This document shows positions 17,954-28,124 of a DNA stretch of 64,000 bases, in pieces; the stretch's first letter is position 1; each line of letters opens with the position of its first letter. A model generated the notes under the pieces. That model was not told the origin of the DNA and made no database searches. It saw only the letters and a program-made list of their open reading frames with translations. Source of the stretch: Paracoccus sp041927875 (GTDB taxonomy: Bacteria; Pseudomonadota; Alphaproteobacteria; Rhodobacterales; Rhodobacteraceae); NCBI RefSeq assembly GCF_041927875.1, contig NZ_JBHFHN010000002.1. The stretch is one strand, 5' to 3'. The position numbers and the translations under genes were made by a program.

Positions 17954-18607
17954 CTATCCCCGGTCCAGCACCTTGCCGATCGCCGAGGCGACGGCATCCA
18001 CATCGGCCAGGCCATCAACGCCGTGCAACTGACCCTTGGCATAGTAATAGCCGATCAGCGGCGACGTCTTCTTGTAATATTCCAGCAGCCGGGTTTTCAG
18101 GCTGTCCTCGTTGTCGTCGGCGCGGCGTTTCAGATTGGTCGAGCCGCAGGCGTCGCAGACCCCCGGTTTGGCAGTCGGGCGGGTCACGTCGTGATAGACC
18201 TCGCCGCAGTCGCCGCAGGTGTAACGCCCGGTGATGCGCGCGACCAGGGCCGCGTCATCCACCTGCATCTCGATCACCGCGCCCAGCGGCTGGCCCTGCG
18301 CCGCCAGCAGATCGGCCAGCGCATCGGCCTGGGCCAGGGTGCGCGGGAAACCATCGAAGATGAAGCCGCCGGGGGCGTCCGTCCCCTCCAGCTTTTCGCG
18401 GATCAGGCCGATCACGATGTCGTCGCTGACCAGCCCGCCCTTGTCCATCACCTCGGCGGCTTTCAGCCCCATCGGGGTGCCGGCCGCCTTGGCCTCGCGC
18501 AGCATGTCGCCGGTCGACAGTTGCACCATCTGGCGTTCCTCGACCAGGCGGCGGGCCTGGGTGCCTTTGCCGGCGCCGGGCGGCCCCAGAAGGATGATAT
18601 TGGTCAT
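17954..18607 (-). CDS. adk: Adenylate kinase (zinc-lid type)
   Basis: A 217-residue nucleoside monophosphate kinase that interconverts AMP, ADP and ATP. The P-loop is GPPGAGKGTQA at residues 7-17, and FDGFPRTLAQADAL is the AMP-site region. The LID domain holds CGDCGEVYHD ... CDACGS, a four-cysteine zinc site seen in many non-enterobacterial enzymes. The ATG at 18607 is 25 bp after secY; the longer open frame runs back into secY and is rejected. secY-adk is the common order. Confidence 0.97.
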   Translation of the reverse strand: MTNIILLGPPGAGKGTQARRLVEERQMVQLSTGDMLREAKAAGTPMGLKAAEVMDKGGLVSDDIVIGLIREKLEGTDAPGGFIFDGFPRTLAQADALADLLAAQGQPLGAVIEMQVDDAALVARITGRYTCGDCGEVYHDVTRPTAKPGVCDACGSTNLKRRADDNEDSLKTRLLEYYKKTSPLIGYYYAKGQLHGVDGLADVDAVASAIGKVLDRG

Positions 18608-18632
18608 TCGGGGCCTCCGTTCGGTCGGTGGT

Positions 18633-20003
<1,371 letters not shown>

Positions 20004-20032
20004 TCGATGTCTCTTTCAGACGCTGTTCAGGA

Positions 20033-20066
20033 AAGCGCCGCCGAACCGTTTCCGGTCGGCGGCGCC
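20033..20066 (-). other. Strong hairpin between rplO and secY
   Basis: GCGCCGCCGA...CGGCGGCGC form a near-perfect stem of about ten G-C pairs. No T-run follows, so it may stabilise or pause the transcript rather than end it. Confidence 0.4.
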
Positions 20067-20125
20067 TGGAAAACGACAGCGGTTATGTAAGCCGGGCTTG
20101 CGCGACCTACAACCGCGTTTTCGGC

Positions 20126-20608
20126 TTACGCGGCCGCTTCTTCCTTGACCGGGGCGGTCAGGGTCAGCTTGCCACCGGCCTTTTCGACGGCCTCAACCGC
20201 CGCTTTCGAGGCACCAGCCACGGTCAGGTTCAGCGCGGCCTTGATCTCGCCCTTGGCCAGCACGCGCACGCCATCCAGCTTGCGGCGCACCAGGCCCGAG
20301 GCCACCAGCGCGTCTTCATCCAGCGTCGCCTTGACGTCCAGCTTGCCCGCGTCGACAAAGGTCTGGATCTGACCCAGGTTGATGACGGCGAATTTCTTGG
20401 CGTTGGGCGCGGTAAAGCCGCGCTTGGGCAGGCGGCGATACAGCGGCATCTGGCCGCCTTCGTAACCGTTCAGCGCAACGCCCGAACGCGATTTCTGGCC
20501 CTTGATACCCCGACCGGCGGTCTTACCCTTGCCCGAGCCCGGGCCACGCGCCACACGCTTTTTCTTGCGGTTGGCGCCTTCGTTGTCGCGCAGTTCATGC
20601 AGTTTCAT
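20126..20608 (-). CDS. rplO: 50S ribosomal protein L15
   Basis: A 160-residue protein starting MKLHELRDNEGANRKKKRVARG, with GSGKGKTAGRGIKGQKSRSGV and GGQMPLYRRLPKRGFT, all diagnostic of L15. It binds 23S rRNA. In most bacteria rpmD precedes it; here the next upstream gene is an MliC-like lipoprotein, and a good promoter lies 93 bp before the start. It therefore probably begins the rplO-secY-adk transcript. Confidence 0.97.
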   Translation of the reverse strand: MKLHELRDNEGANRKKKRVARGPGSGKGKTAGRGIKGQKSRSGVALNGYEGGQMPLYRRLPKRGFTAPNAKKFAVINLGQIQTFVDAGKLDVKATLDEDALVASGLVRRKLDGVRVLAKGEIKAALNLTVAGASKAAVEAVEKAGGKLTLTAPVKEEAAA

Positions 20609-20700
20609 GTCGCTTCTCCTTGCCGGAAGCGCCCCGCGAAGCGAATGGGGCGGACACGGCTTTTCTTGGTTCTGTTGATGCGGCGCAAGGCCACCGGCGG

Positions 20701-20729
20701 TCCCTAGCCAAGTTCCCGCCGGCGGTCAA
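20701..20729 (-). promoter_or_regulatory. Candidate promoter of rplO-secY-adk
   Basis: On the minus strand TTGACC (20729-20724), a 17-bp spacer and TAGGGA (20706-20701) lie upstream of rplO. The position just after the lipoprotein gene makes sense if the spc operon has been split and its second half needed its own promoter. Confidence 0.5.
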
Positions 20730-20736
20730 GCAATGC

Positions 20737-21099
20737 TTACACCTGCGGCGTCTGGCAATCGTCCAGCACCACCCGGTCGCCGCTTTCGTAAAGCGCCGCC
20801 CAGTTGCCCTTGGTGTCCAGCACATAGCTGTAATCGCTGTCCACCGCCTTGTAACGCGCACCCGAACCCGAGGGCACCTGCTGCATCAGGATGCGTTCGC
20901 CCATCTGGTCGATCGTCGCCTGGCTGCCATCGGGCGAAAACCGCACGTCCAGCCCCTGCCCGCCCTTGCAGTCATAGGGCGTCATCGGCCAGGCATCGGC
21001 GCGGGCCACATCGGCGCCTGCCGTCTGAAGATCGTCGGACATGCAGCCAGCCAGAGCGCCCGCCATGGCCAGCCCCGCAATCAATCGTGTCATTCGCAT
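20737..21099 (-). CDS. MliC-family lipoprotein (C-type lysozyme inhibitor-like)
   Basis: A 120-residue lipoprotein precursor: MRMTRLIAGLAMAGALAGC with lipobox LAGC at residue 19. The mature domain begins YDCKGGQGLDVRFSPDGSQA and includes VPSGSGARYKA, the SGARY loop that MliC proteins insert in the lysozyme active site, and a second cysteine near the end (LDDCQ) that could pair with the first. Family knowledge: MliC/PliC inhibit host lysozyme from the outer membrane. It sits directly upstream of rplO, an unusual place. Confidence 0.78.
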   Translation of the reverse strand: MRMTRLIAGLAMAGALAGCMSDDLQTAGADVARADAWPMTPYDCKGGQGLDVRFSPDGSQATIDQMGERILMQQVPSGSGARYKAVDSDYSYVLDTKGNWAALYESGDRVVLDDCQTPQV

Positions 21100-21221
21100 C
21101 GTGTTCCCCTTTGGATTGCTGGCCCGATGATACCACACTGCCCGCAGGTCACGCGCAGGAAAGATGCAGTTCCCGTCCAGACCCGCCACCCCGGCCCGCC
21201 ACCCCCGATTGCGCAGCATTG

Positions 21222-21251
21222 TTGACAATCACCCGGTTGCCGCCCCATGTA
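21222..21251 (+). promoter_or_regulatory. Candidate promoter of topA
   Basis: TTGACA at 21222-21227, an 18-bp spacer and CATGTA at 21246-21251, 35 bp ahead of the topA start. The -35 box is consensus; the -10 is moderate. Confidence 0.45.
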
Positions 21252-21286
21252 ACCCGGTCATTTTTCCCCTGAATCGGACTGTCCAC

Positions 21287-23899
21287 ATGGCCGTCGTCGT
21301 CGTCGAATCCCCTGCCAAGGCCAAGACCATCAACAAATATCTGGGCGACGACCATATCGTTCTGGCCTCTTACGGGCATGTCCGCGACCTGCCGCCCAAG
21401 GATGGTTCGGTCGATCCCGATGACGGTTTCGCGATGCAATGGGAAGTGGCGGCCGACAGCAAGAAACATGTCCGCGCCATTGCCGAGGCGCTGAAGACCG
21501 ACGATCACCTGATTCTGGCCACCGACCCCGACCGTGAAGGCGAGGCGATTTCCTGGCACTTGCTTGAGGCGCTGCAAGGCAAGCTGAAAAAGGGTGCCAA
21601 GGTCGACCGCGTGACCTTCAACGCGATCACCAAATCCGCCGTGGGCGAGGCGATGAAGCATCCCCGCCAGATCGATCAGCAGATGGTCGATGCCTATCTG
21701 GCGCGCCGGGCGCTGGATTATCTGGTGGGCTTCAACCTGTCGCCGGTGCTGTGGCGCAAGCTGCCCGGCGCGAAATCGGCGGGCCGTGTGCAATCAGTCG
21801 CCCTGCGCCTGATCGTCGACCGCGAGATGGAGATCGAGGCCTTCCGCGCCCGCGAATACTGGAGCGTGACCGCCACCCTGGCCACGCCGGAGGGTGCCGA
21901 ATATCAGGCCGCCCTGGTCAGCCTGGGCGGCAAGAAGCTGGACCGATTCGACATCGCCAGCCATGAGGCCGCCGAACTGGCCGTGCAGGCGATCAGCACC
22001 CGCGACCTGGCCGTCACCGAGGTCGAGACGAAGCCCGCGACGCGCAACCCCTGGCCGCCGTTCATGACCTCGACCCTGCAACAAGAGGCGTCGCGCAAGC
22101 TGGGCATGGGCGCCAAGGCCTGCATGTCGACCGCGCAGCGCCTGTATGAGGCCGGCCACATCACCTATATGCGGACCGATGGCATCGACATGGCCCCCGA
22201 GGCGGTGAATGCCGCCCGCGCCGAGATCGGCAAACGCTTTGGCGGGGATTACGTCCCCTCCAGCCCGCGGATCTACAAGAACAAGGCCAAGAACGCGCAA
22301 GAAGCGCATGAATGTATCCGCCCCACCGACATGTCGGCCAGCCCCGACAAGGCGGGAATTCACGATGCCGATCAGCGCCGTCTTTACACGCTGATCTGGC
22401 AGCGCACCCTGGCCAGTCAGATGGCATCGGCGCGGATGGAGCGCACGGCGGTCACCGTGCAATCGCCCGATCAGCAGGTCGGCCTGCGCGCCACCGGTCA
22501 GGTCGTGGTGTTCGATGGCTTCCTGAAAGTCTATGATCAGGGCCGCGACGATGAGGATGGCGAGGATGGCAACCGCCTGCCCCGCATCAGTCAGGGCGAA
22601 CCCGCCGCCAAGCGCGACGTGGTGCCCGAACAGCATTTCACCCAGCCGCCGCCGCGCTATACCGAGGCGACGCTGGTCAAGCGCATGGAAGAACTGGGGA
22701 TCGGTCGCCCCTCGACCTATGCCAGCATCGTCACCACGATTCAGGACCGCGATTATGTCCGCAAGGACAAGAACCGCCTGATCGCCGAGGACAAGGGCCG
22801 GTTGGTCACCGCCTTTCTGGCCAGCTATTTCCCGCGCTATGTCGAATATGATTTCACCGCCCAGCTTGAGGATTCGCTGGACGAAATCGTGTCCGGCCAG
22901 CGCGCCTATCTGGATGTTTTGGGCCGGTTCTGGAAGGATTTCTCGGCCGCGCTTGCGGGCACGTCGGACCTGCGCATCACCGAAGTGCTGACCCAGATCG
23001 ACGACATTCTGGCGCCGCATCTGTATCCGCCGCGCGCCGACGGATCGGACCCCCGCATCTGCCCGACCTGCGGCATCGGGCGGCTGAACCTGAAAACCGC
23101 CCGCTCGGGCGGGGCCTTCATCGGCTGCGGCAATTATCCCGAATGCCGCTATACCCGCCCCCTGTCCGCCCCCGGCGAAGGCGAGGATCCGGGCGCGGCT
23201 GAACGGGTTCTGGGTCAGGACGCGGGCGACGACATTCACCTGAAGAACGGGCGCTTCGGCCCCTATGTCCAGCGCGGCGAGGCGACGGCGGAACAGCCGA
23301 AGCCGCCCCGAGCCAGCCTGCCAAAGGGCTGGGCGCCCGACAGCATCGACCTTGACCGCGCGCTTGCGCTGCTGTCGCTGCCGCGTCCGGTCGGCCCGCA
23401 TCCCGAAGATGGCGTTCTGGTCGAGGCCGGGCTGGGCCGCTTTGGTCCTTACGTCAAGCATGGCTCGAAATACGCCAATCTGCCCGATGTCGATGAGGTG
23501 TTCACCATCGGCATGAACCGCGCGGTCGAGGTGCTGGCGGCCAAGCAGGTGCGCGGCCGCGCCGCCCCGGCCAAGGCGCTGCGCGAATTGGGCGATCACC
23601 CCGACGGCGGGGCGATTCAGGTGCTGGATGGCCGCTATGGTCCATATGTGAAATGGGCCAAGGTCAACGCCACCCTGCCCAAAGGCGTCACGCCCGAGAC
23701 GGTGACCGTCGAACAGGCGCTGGAGCTGATCGCGGCCAAGGCATCCAAGGGCGGCAAGAAGGCCGCGCCGAAGAAGGCGGCAGCGAAGAAGCCCGCAGCC
23801 AAAAAGCCTGCTGCGAAAAAGCCTGCCGCGAAAAAGGCCACAGCCAAGAAGCCTGCCGCGAAAAAGGCCGCAAAGCCCGCCGACCGCGCCGAAGGCTAG
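21287..23899 (+). CDS. topA: DNA topoisomerase I
   Basis: An 870-residue type IA enzyme that relaxes negative supercoils. The Toprim part is VVVVESPAKAKTINKYLG and ATDPDREGEAISWHL; the active-site tyrosine lies in HITYMRTDGIDM. Near residue 590 a four-cysteine zinc ribbon occurs (CPTCGIG ... CGNYPEC), followed by three C-terminal repeats with GRFGPYV or GRYGPYV. The tail is a long Lys-Ala-Pro run (KKPAAKKPAAKK type, about residues 820-870) like a histone H1 tail, common in alphaproteobacteria. The ATG at 21287 is the conserved start; the open frame extends further back without support. The stop shares a CTAG with the convergent amidase. Confidence 0.97.
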   Translation: MAVVVVESPAKAKTINKYLGDDHIVLASYGHVRDLPPKDGSVDPDDGFAMQWEVAADSKKHVRAIAEALKTDDHLILATDPDREGEAISWHLLEALQGKLKKGAKVDRVTFNAITKSAVGEAMKHPRQIDQQMVDAYLARRALDYLVGFNLSPVLWRKLPGAKSAGRVQSVALRLIVDREMEIEAFRAREYWSVTATLATPEGAEYQAALVSLGGKKLDRFDIASHEAAELAVQAISTRDLAVTEVETKPATRNPWPPFMTSTLQQEASRKLGMGAKACMSTAQRLYEAGHITYMRTDGIDMAPEAVNAARAEIGKRFGGDYVPSSPRIYKNKAKNAQEAHECIRPTDMSASPDKAGIHDADQRRLYTLIWQRTLASQMASARMERTAVTVQSPDQQVGLRATGQVVVFDGFLKVYDQGRDDEDGEDGNRLPRISQGEPAAKRDVVPEQHFTQPPPRYTEATLVKRMEELGIGRPSTYASIVTTIQDRDYVRKDKNRLIAEDKGRLVTAFLASYFPRYVEYDFTAQLEDSLDEIVSGQRAYLDVLGRFWKDFSAALAGTSDLRITEVLTQIDDILAPHLYPPRADGSDPRICPTCGIGRLNLKTARSGGAFIGCGNYPECRYTRPLSAPGEGEDPGAAERVLGQDAGDDIHLKNGRFGPYVQRGEATAEQPKPPRASLPKGWAPDSIDLDRALALLSLPRPVGPHPEDGVLVEAGLGRFGPYVKHGSKYANLPDVDEVFTIGMNRAVEVLAAKQVRGRAAPAKALRELGDHPDGGAIQVLDGRYGPYVKWAKVNATLPKGVTPETVTVEQALELIAAKASKGGKKAAPKKAAAKKPAAKKPAAKKPAAKKATAKKPAAKKAAKPADRAEG

Positions 23900-25215
23900 G
23901 CCAGCAGCGCGGCCTCGGCGGCAGCGGCCAGACGCAGCAGGCGGGCCTCGTCCCCCGGCTGCGCGGCCAGCATGATGCCGGTCATCGGCACCCCCGTCGG
24001 CAGGGTGATCGCGGCCAGATCCAGCATATTGCCGATGCGGGTGTTGCGCAGCGCCAGCAGGTTCTCGGCGGCAAAGAAATCGGCATCGGCCAGCAGACGC
24101 GCGGCATCGGGCGGCAGGATCGGGCTGGTCGGCCAGATCACCGCGTCATAACCCGCCGTCGCCGCCGCGAAGGCTGTGCGCAGATCGTGCAACCGCATCC
24201 AGGCGGCGACATGATCGGCCGCCAGCACCCCGGTCCCGCCCCGGAACCGGTCACGGATGGGCGGCCAGATGCGATCCGGCGCGGCCTCGATCGTGGCGCC
24301 CCAGATGCCATAGGCCTCGGGCGCGAACAGCAGGGGCGACAGTTCCAGCGCCTCGGCCACCTGCGGCAGGGTGGCGCGGGTGATCTGCGCACCGGCCCCG
24401 GCCAGCCGGTCGACCGCGCCCTCGAACCCCTGCTGCGGCAGGTCGCGGATCTGATCGAAGGCCGCGCCCTCGATCACCAGCAGGCGCGCGCCGGTCAGGC
24501 TGGAATCGCGCAGATCGGGGGCCGGGCGGGCGTCCAGAAGGCCAAAGACCAGCGCGCAATCCTGCACGGTGCGGGCAATCGGTCCCACCACGTCAAAGCG
24601 CGGGCACAAAGGCACCACGCCCTGCATCGGCAGCCGACCATGCGCGGGCTTGAAGCCCACCAGATCGTTCCAGGCCGCGGGCAGCCGGATCGACCCGCCG
24701 GTGTCCGAGCCGACCGCCGCCGCCGCCAGCCCAAGCGCCACCGCGACGGCGGAACCCGACGACGACCCGCCCGGCGCGAGTTCGGCCACCACGCCGTTCG
24801 GCGGCGTCGCTGTCATCGGGTTCAGGCCCAGCCCGGAAAAAGCCAGTTCGGTCATGTGGGTCTTGCCCAGACACACCGCCCCCTGCGCCGTCGCCCGCGC
24901 CAGAATCGGGGCGTCGGCACCGGGCAGGCGATGCGCCAGAAGCTGCGACCCGGCCTGACAGGGCATGTTGGCGGCGTCGATATTGTCCTTCCACGCCAGG
25001 GCAACCCCATCCAGCGGCCCGCGCCCCAGCCCGGCCTTGACCCGATCATGGGCGGCGATCGCCTCGGACCGGGCGCGTTCGGCGCAGACATGGGCGAAGA
25101 TGCGATCCCCGGCGGGATGGCTGCGGATCAGCTCCAGCCGCTGTTCGGTGCGGGAAACGGGATCAAGGCGACCGGCGGCGATGGCGCGGCCTTCCTCGGC
25201 GGCGGATGGAAACAT
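23896..25215 (-). CDS. Amidase signature-family hydrolase
   Basis: A 439-residue amidase. The catalytic lysine lies in LAWKDNIDAANMP; the Gly/Ser loop with the cis-serine is APGGSSSGSAVAVALG; the nucleophile serine is in SDTGGSIRLPA. These make a complete Ser-cisSer-Lys triad. It hydrolyses a carbon-nitrogen amide bond; the substrate is unknown. It is not in a gatCAB operon and lacks the GatA context. The start at 25215 follows a CGAGG site; the frame is open 45 bases further up. Confidence 0.85.
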   Translation of the reverse strand: MFPSAAEEGRAIAAGRLDPVSRTEQRLELIRSHPAGDRIFAHVCAERARSEAIAAHDRVKAGLGRGPLDGVALAWKDNIDAANMPCQAGSQLLAHRLPGADAPILARATAQGAVCLGKTHMTELAFSGLGLNPMTATPPNGVVAELAPGGSSSGSAVAVALGLAAAAVGSDTGGSIRLPAAWNDLVGFKPAHGRLPMQGVVPLCPRFDVVGPIARTVQDCALVFGLLDARPAPDLRDSSLTGARLLVIEGAAFDQIRDLPQQGFEGAVDRLAGAGAQITRATLPQVAEALELSPLLFAPEAYGIWGATIEAAPDRIWPPIRDRFRGGTGVLAADHVAAWMRLHDLRTAFAAATAGYDAVIWPTSPILPPDAARLLADADFFAAENLLALRNTRIGNMLDLAAITLPTGVPMTGIMLAAQPGDEARLLRLAAAAEAALLA

Positions 25216-25303
25216 GATGCCTCGGCTGGCTGATGTGGCTGGCGCGCAGCCTAGCGACACGGCAGCGCATGGACAATCCTTGCGCGCGGGCTATCCTGCG
25301 CCG

Positions 25304-26548
25304 ATGGAACAGATGGATCATGATGTGGTGATCGCGGGCGGCGGGCTGAACGGCCCGGCACTGGCTTTGGCCTTGGCACAGGGCGGGTTGCGGGTCGCGG
25401 TGGTCGATGCCGAACCGGCGCGGGCGCGGGCGGATGTGGCCTTTGACGGGCGCGCCTATGCGCTTGCCCTGGCCTCGGTGCGGCTGCTGACGGCCATCGG
25501 CATCTGGCCGGGGCTGGCAGACAAGGCGCAGCCGATGACCGCCGTGCGCGCGGTCGGCGGGACGGCGGGCGAAGGCCCCCTGCCCTTTGGCCTGCATTTC
25601 GACAGCGCCGAGCTGGAGGAAGGCGCGGTCGGCCATATGCTTGAGGATCGGCATCTTTATGCGGCCTTTCTGGCGGCGATGCAGGCCGATGCGCGCATCA
25701 CCCATATCCCGCAGACCCGGGTCACGGCGCAGGCGACCACGCCCGGCGGGGTGACCGTGGATCTGTCGGACGGCCGCCACCTGCGCGCCGCGCTGCTCGT
25801 CGGCGCGGATGGTCGCCGGTCGGGTGTTGCCGAACGCGCGGGCATCCGGCGCGAGGGCTGGGGCTATGGCCAGACCGCCCTTGTCTGCGCCATCGACCAC
25901 GACCTGCCCCATGACGGCGTGGCCTGGCAGTTCTTCATGGAAAACGGCCCACTCGCGATCCTGCCCCTGCCCCCCGGCAACCGCAGTTCAATCGTCTGGA
26001 GCGAGACCGACACCAACGCCCGCGCCATCGCCAGCCTGGATGACGCAGCCTTTCTCGCGGTGCTGCGCCCGCGCTTTGGCGATTTCCTGGGGTCGATCCG
26101 GCTGGCCGGGCCGCGCTTTACCTATCCGCTGAACCTGACGCTGGCGCGCGATTACATCGGCCCGCGCATCGCGCTGATCGGCGATGCCGCGCATGGTGTG
26201 CATCCGATTGCCGGTCAGGGGCTGAACCTGGGCCTGCGCGATGTCGCCGCCCTGGCCGAGGTGCTGATCGAGGCCCGCCGCCGCGGCGAGGATATCGGCA
26301 GCCCTGTCACGCTGGATCGCTATCAATCCTGGCGGCGGTTTGATTCGACCACGCTGGCCCTGGGGATGGATGCGGTCAACCGGCTGTTTTCCAACGCCAA
26401 TCCGGTGCTGAAACTGGGCCGCCATCTGGGCATGGGGCTGGTCAATGCCATCGGCCCGCTGCGGCGCGGCTTCATGCGCACTGCGGCCGGGCTGCGGCCA
26501 CCGATGGGCGCGCCGCAGCCCAAGCTGTTGACCGGCCAGCGCCCCTAG
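25304..26548 (+). CDS. UbiH/UbiF/UbiI-type ubiquinone biosynthesis hydroxylase (FAD monooxygenase)
   Basis: A 414-residue flavoprotein monooxygenase. It has the dinucleotide motif VVIAGGGLNGPALALALAQGG (split GxGxxG) at the N-terminus, a DG motif at VGADGRRSGVAERAG and LIGDAAHGVHPIAGQGLNLGLRDV, the FAD-ribityl GD signature of the UbiH/Coq6 family. It should hydroxylate a ring carbon of a ubiquinone precursor at the membrane surface; which carbon cannot be read. An ATG three codons later (25313) is an alternative start. The stop shares a CTAG with the convergent DUF2892 gene. Confidence 0.88.
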   Translation: MEQMDHDVVIAGGGLNGPALALALAQGGLRVAVVDAEPARARADVAFDGRAYALALASVRLLTAIGIWPGLADKAQPMTAVRAVGGTAGEGPLPFGLHFDSAELEEGAVGHMLEDRHLYAAFLAAMQADARITHIPQTRVTAQATTPGGVTVDLSDGRHLRAALLVGADGRRSGVAERAGIRREGWGYGQTALVCAIDHDLPHDGVAWQFFMENGPLAILPLPPGNRSSIVWSETDTNARAIASLDDAAFLAVLRPRFGDFLGSIRLAGPRFTYPLNLTLARDYIGPRIALIGDAAHGVHPIAGQGLNLGLRDVAALAEVLIEARRRGEDIGSPVTLDRYQSWRRFDSTTLALGMDAVNRLFSNANPVLKLGRHLGMGLVNAIGPLRRGFMRTAAGLRPPMGAPQPKLLTGQRP

Positions 26549-26748
26549 AAGGCGGGGCCGGGGCGAAAGCCCAGCTTCGACAGGATCCTGACCGCCGGGC
26601 AAAAGCCGGTGAAGGCCGATTGCAGCAGGTTGGCGCCGACGAACACCGTCAGCCAGACGAAGTTGGGATGCACCCAATGGCTCAGCGCGACCGAAATCAG
26701 CACCATGATCCCGGCAAAGGCCAGCAAAGCGCGTCCAACAGTCATCAT
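26545..26748 (-). CDS. DUF2892 (YgaP-like) small inner-membrane protein
   Basis: A 67-residue protein with two hydrophobic segments separated by HWVHPNF. The second leads into NLLQSAFTGFCPAVRILSKLG, the hallmark of DUF2892 and of the membrane part of rhodanese YgaP, with its single conserved cysteine. A GGAGG ribosome site fits either of two adjacent ATGs (26748, 26745). Such proteins often accompany sulfur-transfer genes under BigR/SqrR control, and a SqrR-like gene is present at 3784. Its own function is unknown. Confidence 0.8.
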   Translation of the reverse strand: MMTVGRALLAFAGIMVLISVALSHWVHPNFVWLTVFVGANLLQSAFTGFCPAVRILSKLGFRPGPAF

Positions 26749-26795
26749 GCCCTCCGTGCGTTCGCTGTTCGCCAACATATGCACGATAGGGAATG

Positions 26796-27563
26796 TTACT
26801 GCAAGCCGCCAATCGCGGCGAGGATCGGATCGGGGCTGATGGCGGCGGGCTGCTGGAACGGGTTGCCCTGCACCAGCACGATGGCGGATGAGGGCGCGGC
26901 GGCCAAGGCGAACAGCCAGATCGCCGCCATCGCCGCGCGCGGCGCGCCGATATGGACGGCGGCGATGGACAGGATGGTGATCAGCCCCAGGAACGCCATG
27001 CCCAGCCATTTCAGCGGGTTCAGATGGGTGCGCGACAGGCTGACGCGCAGGTCGCGTTCGGACCGGATCTCGATGGTCTTGGCCAGCATCACCTGCTGGA
27101 CATTCTCGCCCCCGGCCTGCGCGACGCCCGGCGCGGCGATGGCGGCCAACAGGCGGTCGGCGGCCTGCCCCGCCGCCGGATCGGCGCGGCGGTCGCGTAG
27201 CGCGGGCCATTCGGCGGCCAAAGCCTGCCCGTAACCGCGCACCTGCGCCGCCAAGGCTGGCCCCTGCGGCGCGGGCAAGGTGTCGGCCAGCACAAGCAGC
27301 GCGCGCAGCCCGTCGCCTTCGCGGAACACCGCATCCATGGCCCGGTCGCGCGACGACCAGGTGTCATTGCCGATAAAGGCCAGCGTCAGCCCGAACAGCA
27401 CGCCGATGATGTTGATGAAGGGCGGCACCACGCCATGCCAAGGCGCCAGCAGCGTCTGGCCGCGCGCGCTGTGCAGCACCTGCCCGACCAGCCAGACCGC
27501 CGCCAGCGTGCCGATGACCGCCACCCCCGCATAGGCGTAATGTTCATAGGCCAGCCAGTTCAT
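26796..27563 (-). CDS. DUF4239 (bestrophin-like) membrane protein
   Basis: A 255-residue protein with helices near residues 10-30 and 45-65 (FINIIGVLFGLTLAFIGNDTW, cut by a polar loop) and two more near 190-235. The first helix pair and the W motif after it match DUF4239, distantly compared with bestrophin channels. The large loop between helices 2 and 3 is cytoplasmic or periplasmic and rich in Ala and Arg. No function is established. It lies 9 bp downstream of the phnA-like gene on the same strand, so the two may share a transcript. Confidence 0.72.
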   Translation of the reverse strand: MNWLAYEHYAYAGVAVIGTLAAVWLVGQVLHSARGQTLLAPWHGVVPPFINIIGVLFGLTLAFIGNDTWSSRDRAMDAVFREGDGLRALLVLADTLPAPQGPALAAQVRGYGQALAAEWPALRDRRADPAAGQAADRLLAAIAAPGVAQAGGENVQQVMLAKTIEIRSERDLRVSLSRTHLNPLKWLGMAFLGLITILSIAAVHIGAPRAAMAAIWLFALAAAPSSAIVLVQGNPFQQPAAISPDPILAAIGGLQ

Positions 27564-27572
27564 CGCGCGCCC

Positions 27573-28073
27573 CTATTTCTGCTTCTTGACGAACTCCGTC
27601 AGGATGACGATGCGCTGCCCCTCGACACGGCCCTCGATCTGGGCGGCATTGTCGGGGACCAGGCTGATGCCGCGCACGGCGGTTCCGCGCTTGGCGGTGA
27701 AGCCCGCGCCCTTGACCGGCAGATCCTTGATCAGGGTCACGGTGTCGCCCTGTTCAAGAACCGCGCCGTTGCTGTCGCGGTGGATCACCGCCGCTTCGTC
27801 GCTGGGTAGCCCATCAGGGCGGGTCATGCCCGACAGCACATCGCGCGCCCAATCGGCGTCGATGACCGACAGCTTCAGCCAGACGGCGCGCTGCACATCG
27901 GGTTCCACCGACCACGCCGCGCCCTCAAGGCAGCGCCAATGGGCCGAAGCGGCATCCTCGGTTCGGCAGGTCGCGCATTGGGCGATGCCATCCGCCTCGG
28001 CCAGATCGGCATCGCTGCCGCAAAACTCGCAGTAACCGCCCGAGCGGGCAGACAGTTCGGAAGAAAGCGTCAT
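27573..28073 (-). CDS. PhnA-domain zinc-ribbon protein (YjdM-like)
   Basis: A 166-residue protein. The N-terminal part has two CxxC zinc knuckles (YCEFCGSD and CATCRTED), and the C-terminal part is the PhnA/YjdM domain (VLEQGDTVTLIKDLPVKGAG ... IVILTEFVKK). Despite the old name, the domain is not shown to act on phosphonates, and the phosphonate operon is 6 kb away. The ATG at 28073 has an AAAGG site; the longer frame (28088) lacks one. Confidence 0.85.
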   Translation of the reverse strand: MTLSSELSARSGGYCEFCGSDADLAEADGIAQCATCRTEDAASAHWRCLEGAAWSVEPDVQRAVWLKLSVIDADWARDVLSGMTRPDGLPSDEAAVIHRDSNGAVLEQGDTVTLIKDLPVKGAGFTAKRGTAVRGISLVPDNAAQIEGRVEGQRIVILTEFVKKQK

Positions 28074-28124
28074 CAGGGGGCCTTTCACATGCTGCCCCCT
28101 GATAGACCCGCGCGGGTCAGCGGC

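Noticed and set aside
21794..23599. Minus-strand open frame inside topA
   Set aside because: Antisense shadow; topA has complete catalytic motifs on the plus strand.
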